Shown here: positions 6,368 to 14,636 of the stretch, in pieces
Position numbering within the stretch: position 1 is the stretch's first letter
Layout: each line of letters opens with the position of its first letter
Source: Oscillospiraceae bacterium
Lineage (GTDB): Bacteria > Bacillota > Clostridia > Oscillospirales > Oscillospiraceae
Assembly: GCA_017535635.1 (NCBI GenBank)
Contig: JAFXTU010000017.1
Span: 1 to 58,735, forward strand
Length of the DNA: 58,735 nt
Direction: 5' to 3'
Notes under the pieces: generated by a model
The model's database searches: none
What the model saw: the letters and a program-made list of their open reading frames with translations, nothing else
What the model was told of the DNA's origin: nothing
Made by a program: the position numbers and the translations under genes

Positions 6368-7330
6368 TCAGATCCCCTGCTCCTCCAGCCACTCGGCGCA
6401 GAGGGCGGCCCAGCGGGCCACGTGGGGGAGGTTCATCCCCAGGTCGTTGTTCCCGTCCGCCAGGGCGAGGCCGTGGGCGCCCTGGGGGAAGAGGTGCATC
6501 TCGAAGGGGATGCCCACGGCGGTGAGGGCCTGCCCCAAAGTGAAGGAATGGCGGGGATCGTCGCTGTTGGTCTGCCAGATGAAGAAGGGGGGAGTAGCCC
6601 GGGTGACGTTCACCTCCGGGGCGAAGTAGATCAGCTCCTCCTTGTTCGCCACATAGGGGTTGAAGACCCGGTCCCCGAAGGGGTCCACGAAAAAGCCCCC
6701 CGGCAGCCCGGCGAAGGCGAAGGCCCCGTAGCCCAGCACCGCCGCGTCCGGGCGGCAGGACTCCCGTTCCGCCGGGTCGGCGGCCTCCGGGTCCCCTCCG
6801 TCGAAGTGGGTGGCGGCATTGGCGCTGAGCATGCCCCCGGCGGAGAAGCCCATGGCGGCCACCTTGTCGGTGATGTTCAGTTCTTCCTTCTTCGCCCGCA
6901 GGAGGCGGATGGCCCGCTGCATGTCCGCGAGGGCGTCCCAGCGGGAATAGGGCTTTAAGCGGTAAGTGAGGATGGCGGTATTGAAGCCCGCGTCCGTGAA
7001 GTACTCCGCCACGTTCATCCCCTCGCAGCCGGTCCTCGTCTCAAAGCCGCCGCCGCAGGCCACGATGACCGTGCCCCGCTTTTTGTCGGCCTTCGGCGAA
7101 GGCACGAACACCAGGGAGGGGGGCGGCTGCAGGGGGTCCCGGTCGTCGTAGCCCGGCGCGCCGTCTTCCCAGAGGGGCAGGACCTCAAAGCGCGCGAGAG
7201 CCTCGTTCCAGAGGCGCAGGTTCCCCTCGATATCCATGCTCCCGTCCGGCTTCCGGTGCTGGGAGACCGGCCGGATCACCGCCTTCTCGGCGCAGACCTG
7301 CTTCAGCACGTCATAGTTTTTCTCGTACAC
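6368..7330 (-). CDS. Alpha/beta-hydrolase fold esterase (BD-FAE/acetylxylan-esterase-like)
   Basis: A 320-residue cytoplasmic hydrolase without signal peptide. It has an oxyanion-type CGGGFETR stretch, the nucleophile elbow GFSAGG (about residue 161), a late Asp region (TNSDDPRH) and the catalytic His in FPQGAHGLALADG. Together these give the Ser-Asp-His triad of acetyl/feruloyl-esterase-like enzymes that deacylate sugars. It starts three bases after the upstream esterase gene and is the last gene of a leftward operon with two other esterases. Substrates may be acylated plant glycans or small esters; this is inference from context. Confidence 0.8.
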   Translation of the reverse strand: MYEKNYDVLKQVCAEKAVIRPVSQHRKPDGSMDIEGNLRLWNEALARFEVLPLWEDGAPGYDDRDPLQPPPSLVFVPSPKADKKRGTVIVACGGGFETRTGCEGMNVAEYFTDAGFNTAILTYRLKPYSRWDALADMQRAIRLLRAKKEELNITDKVAAMGFSAGGMLSANAATHFDGGDPEAADPAERESCRPDAAVLGYGAFAFAGLPGGFFVDPFGDRVFNPYVANKEELIYFAPEVNVTRATPPFFIWQTNSDDPRHSFTLGQALTAVGIPFEMHLFPQGAHGLALADGNNDLGMNLPHVARWAALCAEWLEEQGI

Positions 7331-7333
7331 GGC

Positions 7334-8140
7334 TCATTCCCCCAGCATCCAGCGGATGGCCTTCAGCAGATACTCGTTCCAGAAGGTCCAGTTGTGCTCC
7401 CCGGGAGTGAAGTGCACCTCTGCCTCCACGCCCTGCTCCCGGAGGAAGGCGGCGAAGGTGCGGTTTACCTCAATGAGCATATCCTCCGTGCCGCAGGCCA
7501 GATAGATGCCGGGCAGGGCCTCCCCCCTGGCCAGCTTCTCCTTCACCAGGACCTCCGGGTTCACGTCCCGCTCCAGGACGGTCTTGGGGTCCCCGAAGGT
7601 GGCGGCGTAATAGGCGTAGTTTGCCACCGGATTCCCGTTGGGAGGCGTCATTTCGGAGACCTCCCGGTAGATGAGGGCGCTGGAGAAGGCGGCCAGCTTG
7701 GAGTAGTTGTGGGAATACTTCAAACCCGTCCGCAGGGCGCCGTAGCCCCCCATGGAGAAGCCGCAGATGAAGGTGTCCTCCGCCTTGTCCGAGAGGCCGA
7801 AGGTCTTCCGGGCGTAGGCGAGCAGCTCCTCCCCCACGTAGGTGGCGAAGGCCTCCCCGGTGATCTCCCGGTCCAGGTAGAAGCTGTTTCTGCCGTTGGG
7901 CATGATGGCGGCCAGGTTGTACTGGGTGCAGAGCTCCTGGATGCCGCTGCCGGCGAGCCAGTCGGAGGAGCAGCCGGAGTAGCCGTGGAGCAGCACCAGA
8001 GTCTTCATGGGCCGCTGAAAGGCGGGGTTGGGAGGGCTCATCTCTGCCATCATGGGGGGGACGTCGTTGGGGAGGACCGCGTAGAACTCATTCTGCCCCG
8101 ACAGGGCCTGGGAATAATAGGTAACGTGGATCAGCGCCAT
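7334..8140 (-). CDS. Esterase D/FrmB-like alpha/beta hydrolase
   Basis: A 268-residue protein of the tributyrin esterase / S-formylglutathione hydrolase / feruloyl esterase group. It has an LVLLHGYSG oxyanion loop, the nucleophile elbow GFSMGGYGA (about residue 130), a PEVLVKEK insertion and the catalytic His in FTPGEHNWTFWNEYL. No signal peptide is seen, so it is probably cytosolic. A ribosome site AAAGGAG precedes ATG 8140. It lies downstream of the structured repeat 8183-8354 and upstream of a second hydrolase by three bases. Activity towards short acyl esters is family knowledge; the physiological ester is unknown. Confidence 0.8.
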   Translation of the reverse strand: MALIHVTYYSQALSGQNEFYAVLPNDVPPMMAEMSPPNPAFQRPMKTLVLLHGYSGCSSDWLAGSGIQELCTQYNLAAIMPNGRNSFYLDREITGEAFATYVGEELLAYARKTFGLSDKAEDTFICGFSMGGYGALRTGLKYSHNYSKLAAFSSALIYREVSEMTPPNGNPVANYAYYAATFGDPKTVLERDVNPEVLVKEKLARGEALPGIYLACGTEDMLIEVNRTFAAFLREQGVEAEVHFTPGEHNWTFWNEYLLKAIRWMLGE

Positions 8141-8182
8141 AATCTTCTCTCCTTTATGTTGCAGTATTGTTCAAAGCGTTCT

Positions 8183-8354
8183 GCCTCGCAGAGTTCGCGT
8201 CCGCAGACGCGAATAGAATCGGAATCATTTTTGGGCGGAATTCATTTCTGCCCAAAAATACCTCTCGCGAAGCGGACTGTGCGAGCGCAGCGAGTGCGGG
8301 TAGCGAAGCGCAATCCTTCTCCAATCGAAGCCCAGCGAAGCGGCTTCGATTGGA
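8183..8354. repeat. Structured intergenic repeat, copy A
   Basis: A 172-bp element with three strong hairpins: 8194-8201/8206-8213 (TTCGCGTC), 8227-8236/8250-8259 (ATTTTTGGGC) and 8321-8332/8342-8353 (CCAATCGAAGCC, 12 bp perfect). The second copy at 53477-53647 keeps all three stems, with compensatory base changes. It separates the carboxylesterase from the next esterase gene. Structure, not primary sequence, appears to be conserved. Confidence 0.85.
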
Positions 8355-9926
8355 TTAAAGGTCCATGAGTCCGGTGCCGAATTCCTTCTCCGCGTCGAAG
8401 GCGTTCAGGGCCCGCCAGGGGATCCTTCCATCCTCGCAGGCGTGCTGCAGAAGCCGGAAAAACTCCGTTTCCTCCGCTTTTATCAGCTCCGGCTGATTCC
8501 CGAAGAACATGACTTTCTCGTTTCCCTCGGCATAGGGCTCCCAGGTCTCCATGGGGGCGCCGTCCGCGTCGGGGCCGTTGGGGTCGCCGCTGCGGGCAAA
8601 GTTCGTCCAGTAGTTGCAGATCTGCCGGGCCAGGTCGTAGTGCTTGCCGGTGAAGGGCCGCCAGCACTTCGCCAGGGTCTCGAAGGCGAACCACAGGTCC
8701 GAAGAGTGGAAGGCCCCCGGGTCGTCCCAGCCGGGGATCTCCGGGTCGAAGCGGTAGAAGTACATCCTGTGCTTCGGATTTCTGGCGTTGTGGTCCAGCC
8801 AGAGGACGTTGCCCATCTCAAAGTTGTTGTAGGTGGCGTTCTGCTTCACCTGCTCCAGGGTGATGGCGCAGCCGCAGACCAGGGACAGATATTCCTCCGC
8901 GATGGCGGGGTACTTCCGCCGGACGTATTCCTCCAGGGCCGGGAAGGAGTCCACCTCCGGCCGGAAGAGGAATTCGTCCCCGGTGTTGCCGATAATGAGG
9001 TCCGCTTCGTTCTCCTCCCCCCGGAGAATGATGTTCGCCGGGGTATCGGGGAGGAAGGGGTTGCCGATGACGCTGCCCCATTTGAAGCCACCCTGGCCCA
9101 CGGCTATGTCCCATACGGTCTGGGCGTCCAGCGCTCTCGCCTCTGCCAGGGTCCTGACCCCCAGCTTTTCAAAGAGCTTTACCCCCTGCGCTTCCGCCTC
9201 TTTCAGATCCAGGCTCAGGCTGCTGGGGGGCAGGAGGCCGCCGGAGGAGTGGAGGATGGCCCGCTGAAACAGTCCTTTATTCTGGGGGGAGCAGAGCTGC
9301 ACCTCGCAGCTCCCGCCCCCGGCAGACTGGCCGAAGATGGTGATGTTCTCCGGGTCGCCCCCGAAGGCGGCAATGTTCCGCTTTACCCAGGCGATGCCCG
9401 CCTGCTGGTCCAGGTGGCCGAAGTTGGCGGGGGCCTTCGGGTTTTCGGCGGTGATCTCCGGGTGGGCCAGGAAGCCGAAGACGTTCACCCGGTAGTTGAC
9501 GCTGACTAAAATGACCCCCCTCCGGGCGATCCGCTCCCCGTCCATCTCCATCTCGGAGGGATAGCCCACCATCAGCCCGCCGCCGTAGAGCCAGACCATC
9601 ACGGGAAGCCTGTCCTCGGCGCTCTGAGCGTTCGTCCAGACGTTCAGCTGCAGGCAGTCCTCGCTCATGGGCACCTGGGAGTCCACGTGCCACTCCCGGG
9701 TGTAGATGTCGTCCGGGTTCCCGCCGGGTGTTTCCTGCACGGCGATGGGGCCGAATTCAAAGCAGTTTCGCACGCCCTCCCAGGACTGGGGCGGCTGGGG
9801 GGCGCGCCAGCGGTTAGGGCCCACGGGGGGAGCGGCGAAGGGGATGCCCTTGAAGGCCGTCACCCTGGGGTCGGCGGCGGGGATGCCCCGCACAAAGCCG
9901 GATTCGGTTTTTACCACTCTCAGCAT
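8355..9926 (-). CDS. Type B carboxylesterase
   Basis: A 523-residue carboxylesterase/lipase of the type B (COesterase) family. The N-terminus shows GIPFAAPPVGPNRW. An oxyanion motif (WLYGGGL), the nucleophile elbow GQSAGGGS (about residue 200) and the family N-x-E/D region (NTGDEFLFRPE) follow, and the catalytic His lies in GAFHSSDLWFAFE. There is no signal peptide, unlike many secreted relatives. The length is typical. It starts 12 bases after the XRE regulator gene, so the two are probably co-transcribed with the two downstream hydrolases. Hydrolysis of carboxylic esters is family knowledge; the natural substrate is not readable. Confidence 0.9.
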   Translation of the reverse strand: MLRVVKTESGFVRGIPAADPRVTAFKGIPFAAPPVGPNRWRAPQPPQSWEGVRNCFEFGPIAVQETPGGNPDDIYTREWHVDSQVPMSEDCLQLNVWTNAQSAEDRLPVMVWLYGGGLMVGYPSEMEMDGERIARRGVILVSVNYRVNVFGFLAHPEITAENPKAPANFGHLDQQAGIAWVKRNIAAFGGDPENITIFGQSAGGGSCEVQLCSPQNKGLFQRAILHSSGGLLPPSSLSLDLKEAEAQGVKLFEKLGVRTLAEARALDAQTVWDIAVGQGGFKWGSVIGNPFLPDTPANIILRGEENEADLIIGNTGDEFLFRPEVDSFPALEEYVRRKYPAIAEEYLSLVCGCAITLEQVKQNATYNNFEMGNVLWLDHNARNPKHRMYFYRFDPEIPGWDDPGAFHSSDLWFAFETLAKCWRPFTGKHYDLARQICNYWTNFARSGDPNGPDADGAPMETWEPYAEGNEKVMFFGNQPELIKAEETEFFRLLQHACEDGRIPWRALNAFDAEKEFGTGLMDL

Positions 9927-9938
9927 GTGCTTCCTCCT

Positions 9939-10388
9939 TTATTTTTTCCCGCTCAGCAGGTCCACGGCCCCGCTGAACAGGGAGCTGAGAAGGCCCTCGT
10001 TCTTCTCCCCCTTCAGGAGGCTCACGGCAGCCTTCTTCGTGTCGCTGTCGGCGGCCCGGTAGAGGTCCACCAGCTTCTTCTCCGCGGCGGTGAGCTTGTA
10101 ATCCTCCGAGGTCTTGGAGCCGGTCTTTCCGCTGCTCCCCTTCCCGGAGCCCGTTTTCCCGCCGCTCCCGGAGGCCCCCTTGGGGGCGTTCAGCAGAGAC
10201 GCCTGGGTCACTCCCGTGGCCTTGGCGATCTGCTTCAGGGCGGCCTGCGTCAGCTCCTTCTCTCCCCGCTCGGCCTTGGAGATGTCCGAGGCGCTGACGC
10301 CGTCCACCTGCTTTGCCAGGGCCGCCTGGGTGAGGCCCGCGCCGGTGCGCGCCTCCTTGATGAGGTCTCCCACTTTCTTGCCTGCCAC
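9939..10388 (-). CDS. XRE-family helix-turn-helix regulator
   Basis: A 149-residue protein. Residues about 8-62 form a Cro/cI-type helix-turn-helix (AALAKQVDGVSASDISKAER, with the recognition helix around SASDIS). A low-complexity Gly/Ser/Lys linker (about residues 85-105) and a helical C-terminal segment follow. It heads a leftward run of three esterase/hydrolase genes and has its own consensus promoter, so it may regulate that operon, probably by autoregulation. No ligand domain is evident. Confidence 0.8.
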   Translation of the reverse strand: MAGKKVGDLIKEARTGAGLTQAALAKQVDGVSASDISKAERGEKELTQAALKQIAKATGVTQASLLNAPKGASGSGGKTGSGKGSSGKTGSKTSEDYKLTAAEKKLVDLYRAADSDTKKAAVSLLKGEKNEGLLSSLFSGAVDLLSGKK

Positions 10389-10441
10389 TGTATTCCCTCC
10401 TTTTGTTTCAAATCGAACCCGCTTTCTTGTCCATTTGCATC

Positions 10442-10470
10442 AGTATATCTTTTTTCCCGCCCAGGCGCAA
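10442..10470 (-). promoter_or_regulatory. Promoter of the XRE-esterase operon
   Basis: On the minus strand: TTGCGC (10470-10465), 17-base spacer, TATACT (10447-10442), about 55 bases upstream of ATG 10388. Confidence 0.65.
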
Positions 10471-10604
10471 CGGTTTTCCCCCGGTCGGCGGGGGCGGAAA
10501 ATAAGGCTTGCTTTTCCGGGAAAAACGTGTAAAATAATCATTCGTACAGGCTCAGAATGAGGGCGCGCGGCGTCCCTTGAAACGGGAGAATTGGAGATAA
10601 AAGC

Positions 10605-11459
10605 ATGGCCAAGATCAAAGTGACCTGTGATTCCACCTGCGACCTGACGGAGGAGCTCTACCGCCGCTATGACGTGGAGGTCCTGCCCCTGCAGGTGACC
10701 CTGGGGGAGCGGGTCTGCTCCGACGGGGTGGACGTGACCGCGGAGGAACTCTTCGACTACGCGAAAAAGACCGGGACCCTGCCCAAGACCAGCGCCGTCT
10801 CCGTGGGGACCTATGAGGACTGCTTCCGCCGGTATACCGAGGCGGGCTATGCGGTCATCCATGTGAACATCTCCAGTGAGCTCTCCGCCTGCCACCAGAA
10901 CGCCACCATCGCGGCGGAGGGCCTGGACAACGTCTATGTCATCGACAGCCGGAATCTCTCCTCCGGCAGCGGCCAGCTGGTCATCGCCGCCGCGGAACTG
11001 GCCCGGGAGGGCCTGGAGGCGGGGGAGATCGCCGGGCGGCTGAACGAGATGAAGGGCAGGCTGGACGTGAGCTTCGTGCTCCAGACCCTGGAGTACCTCC
11101 ACAAGGGCGGGCGCTGCTCCGGCGTGGCGGCCCTGGGGGCAAACCTGCTGAAGCTCCGGCCCGAGATCGTGGTGAAGGACGGGAGCATGACCGTGGGCCG
11201 GAAGTACCGGGGCGACGCGAAGAAGACCGTGCTGGACTACATCCGGGGACGGCTGGAGAACAATCCCCGCGTGGACCCCGGCCGGATCATGCTCACCCAC
11301 ACCGCCTTCCCCGAGGAGATCATCCGGGCGGCCTACGAGCTGGTGAAGTCCCTGCATCCCTTCCGGGAGATCTGCATCACCCAGGCGGGGAGCACCATCG
11401 CCAGCCACTGCGGCCCCGGCTGCATCGGGGTGCTCTTCTTCAACAAAAAAGAGGATTGA
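10605..11459 (+). CDS. DegV family fatty-acid-binding protein
   Basis: A 284-residue DegV protein. The N-terminal domain begins IKVTCDSTCDLTEEL and contains the TSAVSVGTYEDCF lipid-contact motif. HVNISSELSACHQNA and SRNLSSGSGQLV match the conserved loops that bind the carboxylate of a long-chain fatty acid. The C-terminal half (LEYLHKGGRCSG, and later ITQAGSTIASHCGPGCIGVLF) closes the pocket. In Firmicutes DegV-type proteins deliver fatty acids to a fatty-acid kinase for phospholipid synthesis. The gene is monocistronic here, ends in a terminator, and is divergent from the XRE gene. Fatty-acid specificity cannot be inferred. Confidence 0.93.
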   Translation: MAKIKVTCDSTCDLTEELYRRYDVEVLPLQVTLGERVCSDGVDVTAEELFDYAKKTGTLPKTSAVSVGTYEDCFRRYTEAGYAVIHVNISSELSACHQNATIAAEGLDNVYVIDSRNLSSGSGQLVIAAAELAREGLEAGEIAGRLNEMKGRLDVSFVLQTLEYLHKGGRCSGVAALGANLLKLRPEIVVKDGSMTVGRKYRGDAKKTVLDYIRGRLENNPRVDPGRIMLTHTAFPEEIIRAAYELVKSLHPFREICITQAGSTIASHCGPGCIGVLFFNKKED

Positions 11460-11483
11460 CCTTCACGGAAAGCAGAAAAGGAA

Positions 11484-11521
11484 CAGCCGGACGGCGCGTG
11501 CCGTCCGGCTGAATCATTTTT
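11484..11521 (+). terminator. Terminator of the DegV gene
   Basis: A perfect 11-bp stem AGCCGGACGGC (11485-11495 with 11500-11510) with a GCGT loop, followed by GAATCATTTTT. Confidence 0.75.
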
Positions 11522-11523
11522 GG

Positions 11524-11623
11524 GACCCGCTCCGCAGCCCAGCGGAGCGGGTGCGGAGCGGAAAGGAGCTGCCGGGGAAATCTTTCCGGTGTTCGGCCTT
11601 GGGCGGACACCGGACATTTCCCC
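11524..11623. other. Two further hairpins in the convergent gap
   Basis: ACCCGCTCCGC (11525-11535) pairs with 11542-11552. A longer interrupted stem joins GGGGAAAT (11574-11581) with ATTTCCCC, including CCGGTGT/ACACCGG. The loop side of the first hairpin, AGCCCAGCGGAGCGGG, matches the third hairpin of the structured repeat copies (AGCCCAGCGAAGCGGG), suggesting a related but divergent unit. One may serve as terminator of the leftward lipoprotein gene. Confidence 0.5.
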
Positions 11624-11635
11624 GCGCAGCGACGC

Positions 11636-13414
11636 TTAGCCCTTGGGGGCGGAGGTCCAGTCGGCGGTGACGGCCTCGCTGAAGCGCTCGTTGCTCTCCA
11701 CGGAGGCCTTGGCGGCGTCGTCCAGCTCACAGCTGTTGAAGACCACGGTGGAATACTCGCTCAGATAGAGCATATTGCCGATCAGATCCCGGAAATCGCA
11801 ACTGTTGAAGACCACGTCGCTGTAATACAGGCTGAACATGGTGTAGCCGTCGCAGTCGTAGAAGCGGGTGCCCGTGGCAGTGACGTCGGTGAACTGGAGA
11901 TCCATGCAGCCGTAGGTGCAGTCGTAGATCTGGCAATCCTTCAGGGCCAGGGTGCTGCTGGAATAGGCGGTGACGCCGTAGGTCCCGCAGCCGTAGAGGC
12001 GGCAGCCGGAGAGGGTGGAATCGTAGCAATTCTGCAGATTCACCACGGCGCCGGAGCAGGACCCCGGCTCCTCCGTGTGGCCCATGATCAGGTTCTCCAG
12101 GGTGAGGTTGTTGCAGTACTGGAAGCACAGGACGTCGGCGTAGCGGGGGAGGCAGACGATCTCGGCGGGGTCGTCAGGGTCGGCGGAGCGGATCGTCAGG
12201 TTCCGGAAGCCGGCGACCACCACCTCCGGCCCGTCGAATTCATCTTCCACGTAGATCCCCTCGGCGTAGTAGGGATACTCCACGTCGTGCCACAGGTCCG
12301 CCTGATCGCCGTCGCCGAATTCCAGCCAGGAGGTCACGTTGTAGACGCCGGGCTCCAGGAGGATGGTGGCGTCGTCCTGCAGAGCGGCCATGAACTCCTC
12401 CGTGGTGCTGACGGTAACGGGCTCCGACGCATCGGGAAGGGCTACGCTGCCGTCCTCCACCCGCTCAAAGCGGCAGGAAAGCACGCTGGAATAGCTCTCC
12501 CCCGTGGCGTAGTAGGAATAGAACAGCAGCTCCACCTCGTCCTCGGAGACGGCGGTGAGCTTGAAATCCCGGTTGTTGTCATTCTGGGGATAGAGCTCCA
12601 TGGACCAGAACTGGTTTTCACAGTCGGGATACAGGGGCAGCCAGCCCATATAGACCCACATGTCCTCCTCCCGGAGATCGGGGCCGTAATCCCGGCTCCA
12701 GTAGAGGGAGGTGGTCTCGCCGATGACCAGAACGGCGCTGGTCCCCTCCTCCGCCGGGTCCATCTCATACCCTTCGATCTCCATGCTCTTCAGCGTGAAG
12801 GTGCCGCTGAACTGATAGGGATTCAGGTCGAAGCCGCCCGGGATGCTCTCCCGCCGGTCCAGGGTGAATACTTCGTCATAGTACTCGAAGGAGATCTGTC
12901 CGTCCTCCAGGGTGCACTCCAGCTCCTCGTCGGAAGAGAGGCTGAGGCGCACGGTCCCCGTCTCGTCGTCCGCCTCCCAGCTGCAATAGCCGTTGGAGGG
13001 GTCATAGGGGGAGTAGTAGTTCGTGCGGAAAATGCCGATCCCGTCCTCCAGAAGCAGGAGGTCGCTGTCCACCGTGAAATAGCGGATGCTCTCCTCATCT
13101 TCCTCGTCTTCCCCGTAATAGCTTTCAAACTCCGTCTCCATCTGGCCGGACCAGTAGCTGCCCTCCAGCTCGGAGGCGAGGGCAGAGGGGGACGGGGGGG
13201 CCTTGGCAGGCGCTTCCGTGGGCGCGGGGGTCTCCGTGGGCGCGGGGGTCTCCGTGGGCGTCGGGGCCTCGGTAGGCGCGGGCGCTTCCGTAGGCGCGGG
13301 GGCCTCGGTGGGCGCGGGCGACGCCGTGGGCGCCGGGGCCGGATCGGGCTTCCCGGTGCAGGCCGCCAGGGAGAGCAGCAGCGCCAGGATCAGAAAGAGA
13401 GCAAGCTTTTTCAT
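11636..13414 (-). CDS. Secreted lipoprotein with Pro/Thr/Glu linker and right-handed beta-helix
   Basis: A 592-residue lipoprotein. It has a type II signal peptide with lipobox LAAC (Cys about residue 19). A Pro-Thr-Glu-Ala low-complexity tether of repeated APTEAPAPTE units (about residues 24-75) spans the wall, and an acidic middle region has alternating beta-type segments. From about residue 340 to 560, short repeats ending in Asn/Ser-Cys-turns (LTLENLIMGH, STLSGCRLYGCGTYG, STLALKDCQIYDCTYG) are typical of right-handed parallel beta-helix coils. Beta-helix proteins often bind or cleave polysaccharide, but no catalytic triad or lyase motif is recognised. It stands alone between convergent and divergent neighbours. 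The antisense strand of the tether also has long open frames because of its composition. Confidence 0.85.
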   Translation of the reverse strand: MKKLALFLILALLLSLAACTGKPDPAPAPTASPAPTEAPAPTEAPAPTEAPTPTETPAPTETPAPTEAPAKAPPSPSALASELEGSYWSGQMETEFESYYGEDEEDEESIRYFTVDSDLLLLEDGIGIFRTNYYSPYDPSNGYCSWEADDETGTVRLSLSSDEELECTLEDGQISFEYYDEVFTLDRRESIPGGFDLNPYQFSGTFTLKSMEIEGYEMDPAEEGTSAVLVIGETTSLYWSRDYGPDLREEDMWVYMGWLPLYPDCENQFWSMELYPQNDNNRDFKLTAVSEDEVELLFYSYYATGESYSSVLSCRFERVEDGSVALPDASEPVTVSTTEEFMAALQDDATILLEPGVYNVTSWLEFGDGDQADLWHDVEYPYYAEGIYVEDEFDGPEVVVAGFRNLTIRSADPDDPAEIVCLPRYADVLCFQYCNNLTLENLIMGHTEEPGSCSGAVVNLQNCYDSTLSGCRLYGCGTYGVTAYSSSTLALKDCQIYDCTYGCMDLQFTDVTATGTRFYDCDGYTMFSLYYSDVVFNSCDFRDLIGNMLYLSEYSTVVFNSCELDDAAKASVESNERFSEAVTADWTSAPKG

Positions 13415-13613
13415 CTTTTTCTCCTCGTTTTTCGTTTTCTTTTTGGGATGCTCATATCATAGCACAAAGATTTCCAAAAATCGAGGACTTTTCAGCTGGA
13501 TTGTGATATCATAACAAAGTATAAGCCGGATCGGCACATTTCCTCTATGCCGATCGGAAAAGAATCACTCGGAACAAATTCCGCTCCGGCCGGACCGGGG
13601 GAAAGGAACCGAT

Positions 13614-14561
13614 ATGAAGATCGCCGTTTTGGACGCCGCCACCCTGGGGGAGGACCTGGACCTGAGTCCTCTGAACGCCCTGGGAGAAGTGAAGGTCTAT
13701 CCCGCCACGCCGCCGGAGAAGGTGCCGGAGCGTCTGCGGGGGATGGACGCCGCCGTGATCAACAAGGTCCGGCTGAACGGCTCCAATCTCCGGGGCCTGG
13801 CGGAGCTGAAGCTCATCTGCCTCGCCGCCACCGGCTACGACAACGTGGACACCGCCTTCTGCCGGGCAGCGGGCATCGCCGTGTGCAATGTGGCGGGCTA
13901 CTCCACGGACAGCGTGGCCCAGCTCACCGCCGCCATGGCCCTTTACCTCACGAACCGGCTGGGCCCCTACACCGCCGCCGTCCGGGAGGGGGCCTATACC
14001 CACGGGTCCACCGCCAACCTTTTGACCCCGGTCTATCACGAGCTGCGGGGGATGACCTGGGGCATCGCCGGCTACGGGCGCATCGGCCGGAGGGTGGGCG
14101 AGATCGCCGCCGCCCTGGGCTGCCGGGTCCTCTGCTGGAATCGCAGTCCCCGGCCGGAGGACCCCTGGGTGGAGCTGGACGAGCTCTGCCGCGCTTCGGA
14201 CATCCTCTCCGTCCACCTGCCCCTCAGCGACGAGACCCGGGGCCTGTTCAGCCAGGAGCGGCTCCGGCTCCTGAAGAAGGACTGCATCTTCATCAACGTG
14301 GCCCGGGGCGCGGTGGCGGATGAAACAGCCCTGGCCGATGCCCTGCTCGGGGGACGCCTGGGGGGCCTGGGGGTGGACGTCTACTCCTCTGAGCCCTTCC
14401 CGGAAGAGCATCCCTTCTATGCCCTCCGGGAGCACCCCAACGTCTGCCTGACCCCCCACATGGCCTGGGGCGCGCTGGAGACGCGGCAGCGCTGCCTCCG
14501 GGAGATCGTGCTGAACATGGCCTCTTTCCTCCGGGGAGAGCGTCGGAACCGGGTGGATTGA
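13614..14561 (+). CDS. D-isomer-specific 2-hydroxyacid dehydrogenase
   Basis: A 315-residue NAD(P)-dependent dehydrogenase. It has the Rossmann motif in GIAGYGRIGRRVGEI (about residue 150), the catalytic Arg in NVARGAVADETALADAL, Glu in GVDVYSSEPF, and His in NVCLTPHMAWGA. The order and spacing are those of the D-lactate/glycerate/hydroxypyruvate reductase superfamily. The start ATG has AAAGGAA eight bases upstream. It reduces 2-keto acids or oxidises D-2-hydroxyacids. Substrate specificity is not readable, and annotation as glycerate dehydrogenase is equally possible. The next gene has its own promoter. Confidence 0.9.
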   Translation: MKIAVLDAATLGEDLDLSPLNALGEVKVYPATPPEKVPERLRGMDAAVINKVRLNGSNLRGLAELKLICLAATGYDNVDTAFCRAAGIAVCNVAGYSTDSVAQLTAAMALYLTNRLGPYTAAVREGAYTHGSTANLLTPVYHELRGMTWGIAGYGRIGRRVGEIAAALGCRVLCWNRSPRPEDPWVELDELCRASDILSVHLPLSDETRGLFSQERLRLLKKDCIFINVARGAVADETALADALLGGRLGGLGVDVYSSEPFPEEHPFYALREHPNVCLTPHMAWGALETRQRCLREIVLNMASFLRGERRNRVD

Positions 14562-14568
14562 GCGCGAC

Positions 14569-14598
14569 TTGACAAACGGACCGGGAGTCGCATATAGT
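14569..14598 (+). promoter_or_regulatory. Promoter of the HD-GYP gene
   Basis: TTGACA (14569-14574), 18 bases, TATAGT (14593-14598), about 40 bases before ATG 14637. It excludes the in-frame GTG at 14601 as a start, since that lies at or before the transcription start. Confidence 0.7.
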
Positions 14599-14636
14599 TT
14601 GTGTATTCGGATCAACATGGATTTTGCGAGGAAAGC

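Noticed and set aside
13203..13514. Gly-Ala-Val repeat protein opposite the lipoprotein tether
   Set aside because: It is the reverse reading of the Pro-Thr-Glu tether; the lipobox and beta-helix establish the other strand as coding.
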